DNA of 5,255 nt from an uncultured Lachnospiraceae bacterium (GTDB lineage Bacteria > Bacillota > Clostridia > Lachnospirales > Lachnospiraceae). Under the pieces are notes generated by a model, which was not told the DNA's origin, did no database searches, and worked only from the letters and a program-made list of their open reading frames with translations. Position 1 is the stretch's first letter. The number at the start of each line of letters is the position of its first letter. The stretch is taken from NCBI GenBank assembly GCA_934359535.1, contig CAKRLN010000168.1, positions 1 to 5,255 of the forward strand, in the 5' to 3' direction. This document shows, piece by piece, positions 1 through 5,255 of the stretch. A program made the position numbers and the translations under genes.

Positions 1-1
1 G

Positions 2-1021
2 TATATACAGAAGGCGGGGACGATCACCTATGATGATGTTGATAATATGGATTATGACGGATTTGAATTCCAGACAGAGAAGAATCTGAAAAATGTCACA
101 ATGGAAGGCTGGAAAGAAGGTTCCATTGATATTTATGGGAGTAGCGATGATTATGTGATTGTGATCGAGAATAAGGTGACAGCTGTGGAACAGATGCGAA
201 ACGGAATTGGTCAGACACAGATGTATTATGATGAGATCGAACAGAAGAAGGAGAAGGGGCAGAAGGGTATCTATATTTTTATTACACCAGATCCTGCGCA
301 GAAGCCAAAGAGCAGTCAGTTTATCCAGATTACTTATCAGGAAATTTATGACAGTGTGATAAAACCATGTATAGAGAATCCAAATATCAGCATAGACAGC
401 CGTTATGTCTTAGAGCAGTATTCCAGCAATTTAAGGGAGCCATATCAGGGCAGCACGAAAGCGAAGGCGCCGATGGCATTGATCCATATGGAAGACTGTG
501 AAAAGCTGTATCAGAAATATAATGATGTTTTTGACCGGATCTATCAGATTGCAAAAGCCGGAAACGTAGACAGTATTTTTTATCGGCGTTACAGAAAATA
601 CAAACAGGTGTTCGATGAAATCTTTATGTCCGTAGAAAGCTACGGAGAGACTCCGGATGCATCGGTTCAGAGGAAGCTTATTACGTTTGACAGTCTGGTA
701 CAGCAGAAGAAGCTAAAAGAAGGCAGTGAACTTTATATGGATTACGATGGGGAACGGAGTTTCGCAAAAATCGTAAAAAATCTGGAAACAGGAGAATACT
801 GCCTTGCTCTTCTGGATGCTGACCATCAGTTTTATCTGGATGAAAAGGGAAGACTGGATAAAAGGTATGCAAACTACCGGACGGCATCTGCCCCAGCAGG
901 AGATGCGGTCTATTTAAGCCGTATCCGTCGTGGTGATGACAGGGGGAAGGTATCGTTAAATGGCACACTTTACTGGAAGCTTGTAGATGGAAACATTCTT
1001 TTAAAGGAAATTATGAACTGA
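2..1021 (+). CDS. PD-(D/E)XK nuclease family protein with RAMA-like C-terminus (5' partial)
   Basis: This is a predicted DNA-cleaving enzyme of the PD-(D/E)XK superfamily, similar in style to the PDDEXK_4 proteins. The frame is open from the first bases of the window. The first ATG (47) has no ribosome binding site, so the true start lies upstream, and relatives suggest some tens of N-terminal residues are missing. Counting from that ATG, the core reads GSIDI (Asp28), a short turn, then IVIENKV (Glu41, Lys43), which is the D...ExK metal-binding site. A Q/Y-rich helix (GQTQMYY) and an IYIFITPD strand follow. Residues 1-110 are thus the nuclease core and about 120-205 a helical middle. Residues about 210-324 (ITFDSL, KLKEGSELY, an Ala-rich strand, SAPAG, NGTLYWKL) resemble the RAMA domain seen on restriction enzymes and adenine methylases. 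The nuclease call is fairly firm. The RAMA call and a restriction or defence role are inferences. The gene is separated from the downstream operon by a strong terminator. Confidence 0.82.
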   Translation, partial: YIQKAGTITYDDVDNMDYDGFEFQTEKNLKNVTMEGWKEGSIDIYGSSDDYVIVIENKVTAVEQMRNGIGQTQMYYDEIEQKKEKGQKGIYIFITPDPAQKPKSSQFIQITYQEIYDSVIKPCIENPNISIDSRYVLEQYSSNLREPYQGSTKAKAPMALIHMEDCEKLYQKYNDVFDRIYQIAKAGNVDSIFYRRYRKYKQVFDEIFMSVESYGETPDASVQRKLITFDSLVQQKKLKEGSELYMDYDGERSFAKIVKNLETGEYCLALLDADHQFYLDEKGRLDKRYANYRTASAPAGDAVYLSRIRRGDDRGKVSLNGTLYWKLVDGNILLKEIMN

Positions 1022-1055
1022 GTATTGGAGCAAGTGGAACAGGTTGTATAGCAAA

Positions 1056-1063
1056 GAGAGGAG
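1056..1063 (+). promoter_or_regulatory. Ribosome binding site of the 24-codon ORF
   Basis: GAGAGGAG lies 7 bases before the ATG at 1071. Sequence and spacing are good for a Firmicutes ribosome binding site, and this is the main reason for listing the small ORF. Confidence 0.45.
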
Positions 1064-1070
1064 CAAAAGC

Positions 1071-1145
1071 ATGCAGCGTTATCATCTGATGCATAAAGGA
1101 GAAAAATATTACATTTTCTGCAAATTCCAATCAGAAATTGGATGA
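1071..1145 (+). CDS. Possible small protein or gene remnant, 24 aa
   Basis: The ORF encodes 24 residues beginning MQRYHLMHKGEKYY and ending FQSEIG before TGA. In its favour are a well-placed GAGAGGAG, its position 49 bases after the nuclease stop, and its placement before the terminator, so it would be on the nuclease mRNA. The peptide is basic and aromatic, with no signal peptide or membrane segment and one cysteine. I do not recognise it as a known small protein. The opening vaguely recalls the first strand of HipA-like N-terminal domains (YxLMHK), so it could be the 5' stump of a gene lost by deletion. That similarity is too short to rely on. A chance ORF is also possible. Confidence 0.33.
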   Translation: MQRYHLMHKGEKYYIFCKFQSEIG

Positions 1146-1168
1146 ATCATCGTAAAACTATGGACAGC

Positions 1169-1240
1169 ATCAGTAAGGGCATGAAAAAGCCGGAGTATGA
1201 ACACCTCATACTCCGTTTTTTTATGCCCTTACTGATTTTT
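1169..1240. terminator. Nested, probably bidirectional intrinsic terminator
   Basis: There is a long inverted repeat. The outer arms ATCAGTAAGGGCAT (1169-1182) and ATGCCCTTACTGAT (1223-1236) are perfect 14-base complements. Inside them an A-rich tract (1184-1188) faces T7 (1216-1222). The inner arms CGGAGTATGA (1191-1200) and TCATACTCCG (1206-1215) are perfect 10-base complements around a 5-base loop. On the + strand the inner stem runs straight into T7 and the outer stem into T5 (1236-1240). On the - strand the inner stem, extended by two bases, is followed by T5. This fits termination of the nuclease unit and protection of the downstream operon from read-through on both strands. Confidence 0.88.
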
Positions 1241-1289
1241 AAGGAATTATTCAGGACTCTGCCTATACATTTGCAAAAATGCACGATAA

Positions 1290-1310
1290 TTTGAAAAGAA
1301 TATATTCAAA
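1290..1310. promoter_or_regulatory. Short AT-rich dyad, possible operator
   Basis: TTTGAA (1290-1295) and TTCAAA (1305-1310) are inverted arms with 9 bases between them. They sit just upstream of the proposed extended -10 element, overlapping where the -35 region would be. That is a plausible place for an activator or repressor, but arms of this length arise readily by chance in AT-rich DNA. Confidence 0.2.
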
Positions 1311-1316
1311 CCTCCC

Positions 1317-1325
1317 TGCTACAAT
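1317..1325 (+). promoter_or_regulatory. Extended -10 promoter of the three-gene operon
   Basis: TGCTACAAT matches the extended -10 form TG-N-TATAAT with one mismatch, and would start transcription near 1332, about 33 bases before the ATG at 1365. The hexamer at the 17-base spacing (AGAATA, 1297-1302) is a poor -35 element. TTGAAA at 1291-1296 is a better hexamer but lies 23 bases away, too far for standard spacing. The extended TG may compensate, or an activator may be needed. Confidence 0.45.
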
Positions 1326-1350
1326 AGCTTCAGAGCCAAAGGAAAGAGAA

Positions 1351-1357
1351 AAGGAGG
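1351..1357 (+). promoter_or_regulatory. Ribosome binding site of the 494-aa gene
   Basis: AAGGAGG lies 7 bases before the ATG at 1365. It fixes this start in preference to the in-frame ATG at 1401, which has no such site before it. Confidence 0.85.
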
Positions 1358-1364
1358 CAGCAGT

Positions 1365-2849
1365 ATGTATGATGGAAATAACAGCTGGCGCATAAACCGT
1401 ATGAATAACAATTACCGTATCGTGACACGGATTCAGTCTGATGTGAAGAAACGGTATCAGGCAGAAGATATAAGTGCAGCGGGACGCAATCAGACCTGTC
1501 AGGGGAAGGTGCTCTGGGAGATGGGAGATGGAAAAGACAAAAGAATCCTTTCCTATTCGCTTAATTCATTTCTAGTGGCACTTATGTGTGCAGACAAAAA
1601 AGCATTTGGGGAATGGGAGAAAAAGAATGAAAGCTGCCTGTATCAAAAAGGGGTTGGGTTTCTTCTTGAGCGGAAACTGCAAGCGGATGCTAAAAAAGAG
1701 GAGGACTGTTTCCGGGGAATCGTGGATGAGGCAGAGGCGGAAGAGGCAATCGCGCGGATCTGGTCGGTGCTTTTGTTTCCGGTCTGGAAGACAAAGGAAC
1801 AGTCGTTTTTTCCTCTTTCCTCTTTGGAGCAGGTATTTCAAAAGGCAAACAAGCAGGAGCAGAGAAAGATCACAAAAATGGTACTCCGTGCATCCAATGA
1901 GATTGTATATCCGGACAAAAAAACGGAGGCGCTTTCTTTTGTGCGAAAGCATATGCCGGTGGTTTATGAGGATATTCTGGAGATTGACGACTGGCAGCTT
2001 AGGCAGCTTTTTCCCTATGAGGTGCTCCGGGATCAGCTCTGGCTTAAAACCGGAAAAACAGGAAGAAAAAATCTGTGCAGGGAGTGTTCGGAAATTGCGT
2101 CTATGGTGCTTTTGAATGAGACACTGCGTTGTGACACGAAAAGTCCGGCAGATGGAGAGCAGGCATTTGCATCCAGACTGAACGAATGGAAGGTATGGCT
2201 TGATGGAAAAAAGGATGATACAGAAGAGTACTCGAAGGGAATTACCATGTATCTGCATTTTCTGATGGCTTTGTGGAACAAGGTATCCGATTGTGATGTA
2301 AACGTGATAAAGGAACAGATAAAAAAGCTGTCTATGCGGACACCAGATTTGAAAAAGAGATATGTGGATGGAGAACTTTCCTTACGGGAGCATGGAATGA
2401 AGCAGCTTATCTTTTTCCGGAATGAGATAAGACCCTATGGGACACTGACGCTTACGATGAAAAATCTTGAACGCATCGGGATACCGGAATACATGCCGTT
2501 TGAGCAGGAGCAGTATGATGGACCCAAGACCCTGTGGGAGCAGGAACAAACGGTGGATCGGGAGATCATAAGGATCTGGCGAATTACTTCGATCCGGATC
2601 AGGCGGAAAGAAGTGCTTCATACCTATCAGAAGGAACTTTTAAATCTGGCATCTAAGTCTGTGTTTTTATATGCGAGAAAATGCGGATTGTTTCCAGATG
2701 AGGTGCTTCCGCAGGCGCTTACCTATGCAAGAAAAAGCAAAACATGCACGCTGCTTCCGCTCTTGATCGGGCTGAGTGGCAGAAAGGAGGAAAAAGAGGA
2801 TGAAGGCAGGAGAGAACACGGAGCCGGGAGTGTCATTTCATGTGGATAA
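1365..2849 (+). CDS. Hypothetical protein, 494 aa, first gene of a VWA/MoxR operon
   Basis: I do not recognise a family for this protein. It is a 494-residue, highly charged, apparently soluble and mostly helical protein, with no signal peptide, no convincing membrane segment, no Walker motif and no clear catalytic signature. Visible landmarks are a basic, Asn/Arg-rich N-terminus, a helical region rich in Lys/Glu, one CxxC pair (Cys238 and Cys241) with no second pair to make a zinc site, an Arg-rich helix in the C-terminal part (IIRIWRITSIRIRRKEV), and a hydrophilic Lys/Glu/Gly tail after about residue 470. The tail is encoded where the next gene begins: the two overlap by 50 bases. It is the lead gene of an operon with a metallopeptidase-like/VWA protein and a MoxR ATPase, so it is likely a partner, adaptor or client of that pair. 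This is an inference from position only. That it is a real gene is supported by its length, its ribosome binding site and the tight linkage. Confidence 0.85.
   Translation: MYDGNNSWRINRMNNNYRIVTRIQSDVKKRYQAEDISAAGRNQTCQGKVLWEMGDGKDKRILSYSLNSFLVALMCADKKAFGEWEKKNESCLYQKGVGFLLERKLQADAKKEEDCFRGIVDEAEAEEAIARIWSVLLFPVWKTKEQSFFPLSSLEQVFQKANKQEQRKITKMVLRASNEIVYPDKKTEALSFVRKHMPVVYEDILEIDDWQLRQLFPYEVLRDQLWLKTGKTGRKNLCRECSEIASMVLLNETLRCDTKSPADGEQAFASRLNEWKVWLDGKKDDTEEYSKGITMYLHFLMALWNKVSDCDVNVIKEQIKKLSMRTPDLKKRYVDGELSLREHGMKQLIFFRNEIRPYGTLTLTMKNLERIGIPEYMPFEQEQYDGPKTLWEQEQTVDREIIRIWRITSIRIRRKEVLHTYQKELLNLASKSVFLYARKCGLFPDEVLPQALTYARKSKTCTLLPLLIGLSGRKEEKEDEGRREHGAGSVISCG
2781..2790 (+). promoter_or_regulatory. 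Ribosome binding site that sets the VWA gene start
   Basis: AGAAAGGAGG ends 9 bases before the ATG at 2800. The frame also offers a GTG at 2776, but this site lies downstream of that GTG and would fall inside the coding region, so ATG 2800 is the better start. The site lies inside the coding sequence of the preceding gene, which suits translational coupling. Confidence 0.8.
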
Positions 2850-4230
2850 AGAAAAGGAGGCGTTGCAGGCATACGCAGCACGGATTCTGGAAGAGCTGAG
2901 GAAAAAAACAGCAGAGAGGATTCCGGCGGTTTCCCAGATACTTCCGCTTTTTCCATTTACACCGGTACGGGAAGAGATTGAATTTGAGACAGATGGCACA
3001 AGGATTTATTATTCACCGGCAATCGTAGTTAAGACCGCAAGACAGGGTGGGGAAAAGCAGCTTTGGTACCGTTATCTGCACATTCTGGCGCATGGGCTTT
3101 TGGGGCATTTTCAGATCAGTGAGGAGCATCCGAAGGATTCCCTTCTTCATGCCATGATGGATATTGAGGCGGCGGAGTTTTTGGAGCAGCTTGGAGCAGG
3201 CAATCCGGCGCTTCGTGAGAGAAAAAGCATGCCACTGGGCTGGTGGATGCAAAGACCAAATGAAAACTGGGAAGGAATTTTGCTACGGTACCGGAAGGTA
3301 CAAAAGGACAGCGAGGAGAAGAGAAGCATTTATGCAAGGGCAAAAAGACTCAGGGAGGATCACTATGAATACTGGAACCAGAAAAAGCCGTTTTGCTGTC
3401 TGCAAAACGGGCAGAAGGATTCTGGGGCAGGTACATCAGATGTGCTGTGGAGGCAGATTTTGTGTCTGATATCTGGAAATGGCAGTGTGTCAGGTGGACA
3501 GCTGCTTAGGCTTTTGTCTGTGAAGGGACAAAAAAGCCGCTGGTACGGAAATGCCCCGGTAGATTGTGAGCTTGTCGTTGCGGCAAAGGGGCAGGCAAGG
3601 CTTGATTACAGGAGAGAGCTTGGGCGGTATTTTCGAATGCAGGAATCAAAGAGGGAGCAGGCAGATACGATTGATAAGGCATTGTATACACTTGGACTTG
3701 AATTATATGAAAATGTCATGCTTATAGAGCCCGAGGAGATGGCGGAGCAGAAGCTGGTTCATACGATTATTCTTGCAATTGATACGAGCGGAAGCTGCAT
3801 GGGCGAGGTGTTAGAGCAATTTCTTGCGGAGACGGAGGCACTATTTTCAGTTTTATCGGAGAATACGTTCCACAGATTTATTCTTTTGCAATGCGATGCT
3901 GGAATCCAGAAGATCCAGGAGTACCGGAAGCCTTCCGATTTTCCTAAGGCAAAAGAGTTTCGGGATGGGATGCAGCTGACTGGATTTGGAGGAACCAGCT
4001 TCGTGCCGGTATTTGACTATGCGGATCGTCTTGTGAGAAAAAAGGAGCAGGTCGATTGTCTGATCTATCTGACCGATGGATTTGGAACGTTTCCGAAGGA
4101 AAAGAAACGAAGCTATGAGACCTTTTTTGTACTGTCCGGGCAGGAACAGATTTTTGGCAGCAGCCCGGATATTCCGGGATGGATTAAAACGGTTTATTTA
4201 AAGCAGGAGGAACATACTTATGGAAAATAG
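2800..4230 (+). CDS. DUF2201-type protein: metallopeptidase-like domain plus VWA domain
   Basis: This 476-residue cytoplasmic protein has two recognisable parts. Residues about 15-130 match the putative metallopeptidase domain of the DUF2201 family. The helix HILAHGLLGH (His94, His98, His103) keeps the histidines of HExxHxxxxH but has Ile where the catalytic Glu should be, and a DIEAAEFLEQLG helix (Asp121) follows. The middle, about 130-300, is a charged linker leading to the LIEPEE segment (308-313) that precedes the VWA domain in this family. Residues about 318-476 form the VWA domain with a complete MIDAS: DTSGS (Asp328, Ser330, Ser332), Thr399 in GGTSF and Asp426 in TDG. Such proteins partner MoxR ATPases, using the metal site to bind a target or the ATPase. 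The gene overlaps its upstream neighbour by 50 bases and the ATPase gene by 11. The family call is strong. Proteolytic activity is doubtful given the missing Glu, and the target is unknown. Confidence 0.9.
   Translation: MKAGENTEPGVSFHVDKEKEALQAYAARILEELRKKTAERIPAVSQILPLFPFTPVREEIEFETDGTRIYYSPAIVVKTARQGGEKQLWYRYLHILAHGLLGHFQISEEHPKDSLLHAMMDIEAAEFLEQLGAGNPALRERKSMPLGWWMQRPNENWEGILLRYRKVQKDSEEKRSIYARAKRLREDHYEYWNQKKPFCCLQNGQKDSGAGTSDVLWRQILCLISGNGSVSGGQLLRLLSVKGQKSRWYGNAPVDCELVVAAKGQARLDYRRELGRYFRMQESKREQADTIDKALYTLGLELYENVMLIEPEEMAEQKLVHTIILAIDTSGSCMGEVLEQFLAETEALFSVLSENTFHRFILLQCDAGIQKIQEYRKPSDFPKAKEFRDGMQLTGFGGTSFVPVFDYADRLVRKKEQVDCLIYLTDGFGTFPKEKKRSYETFFVLSGQEQIFGSSPDIPGWIKTVYLKQEEHTYGK
4205..4210 (+). 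promoter_or_regulatory. Ribosome binding site of the MoxR ATPase gene
   Basis: AGGAGG lies 9 bases before the ATG at 4220, inside the last codons of the VWA gene. It confirms the 11-base overlap and the start of the ATPase gene. Confidence 0.85.
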
Positions 4231-5255
4231 ATACAGTATTGAAGAAGCAAAGCAGGAATTAAAAAACAGCATCCGGATTTATAACCGAAAGGATGAAGGG
4301 GGCAATTATATACTTCCGGAAAGCCACAAAAACCCCTTTTATTTAATCGGAGCACCAGGGATTGGGAAAACGCAGCTGGTACAGCAGACAGCAGAGGAGC
4401 TTGAAATTGGCTTTCTTGCAGCCTCGATTACCCATCACACAAGAAATTCTGTGCTCGGACTTCCTCATATCGAGACAAATGCCTATGGAAGCTGTACCGG
4501 ATACACGATGCCGGAGCTTTTTGCAAGAGTATATGAGCAGTGTGAAAAGGGCAGCACGGAGGGGATTCTTCTGATTGATGAATTTGCTTCGATGAGTGAG
4601 GCATTGGTTGCGCCGATGCTTGCCTTTTTACAGAGTAAATGCATCAGTTCCCATTATCTTCCGGAGGGATGGACGCTTGTCCTGTGCAGTAATCCAAGGG
4701 AATATAATGAAACCGCGCGGACGTTTGATGCGGCGGTGATGGACCGTGTGCGGGTGATGCATATCGAGTTTGACCAGAAGGAATTCTTCCAGTATGCGGA
4801 AGCAAAACAGTTCCACCCAGCAGTGCTCTCCTATCTGAAAGAGCGTCCGGAGCATATCTGCTTTTGCGATACCGAAGGAGAAGAAGGGAGGATTGTTACA
4901 GCACGTGGCTGGGAGAATCTTTCCGATTGCATCCGTGGCTATGAGCAGCTTGGAGAATCTGTTTCTTCCCGGCTTATTGCACAGTTTATCAAATCGGATG
5001 AGATTGCATCCTCGTTTTTCCGTTATTATACAATGGTGCAGTCTAAGCTGAAGGAAACGGATCTATCGGATATTCTGGAAAACAGACAGTCTGGCCTTTT
5101 AGAACAACGGATTGCGGCATTTCCATATGACAAAAAATGGCAGCTGATGCAGCTTTTGCTGCTTCGACTTGTAAAACTTGCAAAAGAGCCGGCAGAACAT
5201 ATCGCATTCTGCGACTATATGGAGGAGTGGATCAAACAGTGGGAGCGTGCCGAAA
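4220..5255 (+). CDS. MoxR-like AAA+ ATPase (3' partial)
   Basis: The frame starts at ATG 4220 and stays open to the end of the window, giving 345 residues with the C-terminus missing. The AAA+ core is clear: Walker A GAPGIGKT (44-51), a THHTRNSVLGLP segment (71-82) typical of the Clostridia ATPases that pair with DUF2201-type VWA proteins, Walker B ILLIDE (116-121), sensor 1 in CSNPREYN (Asn158), and MDR (Asp175, Arg176) in the arginine-finger region. After about residue 200 comes a helical lid and C-terminal region, including RIVTARGWENL (about 234-244), a likely sensor-2-type segment. MoxR proteins use ATP hydrolysis to remodel or assemble other proteins with a VWA partner, here the gene directly upstream. 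Some family positions seem diverged (IDEFAS rather than IDEIN, SNPREYN rather than GNPPEYN), judged from memory. This may be a specialised paralogue of the housekeeping copy. The family call is strong and the cellular target unknown. Confidence 0.92.
   Translation, partial: MENRYSIEEAKQELKNSIRIYNRKDEGGNYILPESHKNPFYLIGAPGIGKTQLVQQTAEELEIGFLAASITHHTRNSVLGLPHIETNAYGSCTGYTMPELFARVYEQCEKGSTEGILLIDEFASMSEALVAPMLAFLQSKCISSHYLPEGWTLVLCSNPREYNETARTFDAAVMDRVRVMHIEFDQKEFFQYAEAKQFHPAVLSYLKERPEHICFCDTEGEEGRIVTARGWENLSDCIRGYEQLGESVSSRLIAQFIKSDEIASSFFRYYTMVQSKLKETDLSDILENRQSGLLEQRIAAFPYDKKWQLMQLLLLRLVKLAKEPAEHIAFCDYMEEWIKQWERAE

Larger units (their letters stand above)
1022..1364. other. Intergenic region between the two transcription units
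   Basis: This 343-base stretch has no long gene on either strand. From left to right it holds a possible 24-codon ORF behind a good ribosome binding site, a nested hairpin terminator, an AT-rich segment with a small TTTGAA/TTCAAA dyad, an extended -10 promoter, and the ribosome binding site of the next gene. The bases between the terminator and the dyad (about 1241-1289) show nothing I can assign. I see no tRNA cloverleaf, riboswitch core or insertion-sequence ends. Confidence 0.7.

Noticed and set aside
47..49. ATG 47 as the true start of the nuclease gene
   Set aside because: There is no ribosome binding site before it, the frame is open to the window edge, and the nuclease fold would lack its N-terminal helices.
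1271..1284. TGCA-aaaa-TGCA palindrome in the intergenic region
   Set aside because: Four-base arms in AT-rich DNA are expected by chance.
2075..2087. CxxC in the 494-aa protein as a zinc finger
   Set aside because: Only one Cys pair is present, with no second pair or suitable His nearby.
1588..2115. Second + strand open frame of 175 codons within the 494-aa gene
   Set aside because: It is an Arg-rich out-of-frame product of A/G-rich coding DNA, lies wholly inside the larger gene, and has no credible function.
1572..2258. Long open frame on the - strand (228 codons) antisense to the 494-aa gene
   Set aside because: It is a Leu/Phe/Cys/Arg-rich composition shadow of the + strand gene, with no ribosome binding site or recognisable motif. 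The + strand frame has a promoter, ribosome binding site and operon context.
2776..2799. GTG at 2776 as the start of the VWA gene
   Set aside because: The AGAAAGGAGG site lies downstream of it and correctly spaced before ATG 2800, and the GTG lacks its own site.
4362..4574. 70-codon + strand open frame inside the ATPase gene
   Set aside because: It is an out-of-frame shadow. The ATPase frame carries the Walker A and B motifs across the same bases.

Overview
The window looks like chromosomal DNA from a gut-type Clostridia bacterium, most likely Lachnospiraceae. This is inferred from the moderate GC content, strong AGGAGG-type ribosome binding sites before the genes, frequent AGA/CGG/GGA codons, and the close resemblance of the last two genes to an ATPase/VWA pair I know from that group. 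No database search was possible, so the taxonomy is an inference. All supported genes lie on the + strand and form two transcription units.

Unit 1 (left edge to about 1240) carries the 3' part of a gene for a PD-(D/E)XK nuclease-like protein. Its start lies outside the window. The catalytic D...ExK signature is visible, and the C-terminal third resembles the RAMA domain found on restriction-type proteins. Fifty bases downstream there is a possible 24-codon ORF with a good ribosome binding site. A large nested hairpin with T-tracts on both strands then closes the unit, probably terminating transcription from both sides.

The gap from 1022 to 1364 (343 bases) holds the small ORF, the terminator, a short AT-rich dyad and an extended -10 promoter for unit 2.

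Unit 2 (about 1320 to the right edge) is a tight operon of three overlapping genes. The first encodes a 494-residue protein I do not recognise. The second encodes a 476-residue DUF2201-type protein with an N-terminal metallopeptidase-like domain, whose HExxH glutamate is replaced, and a C-terminal VWA domain with an intact MIDAS. The third encodes a MoxR-like AAA+ ATPase that runs off the window. The overlaps (50 and 11 bases) suggest translational coupling. MoxR and VWA proteins usually act together as an ATP-driven remodelling or chaperone pair (RavA-ViaA is the best-known example). The unrecognised first gene is therefore a candidate third component, adaptor or client. The neighbouring restriction-like nuclease hints at a defence or accessory region, but the window alone does not prove it.
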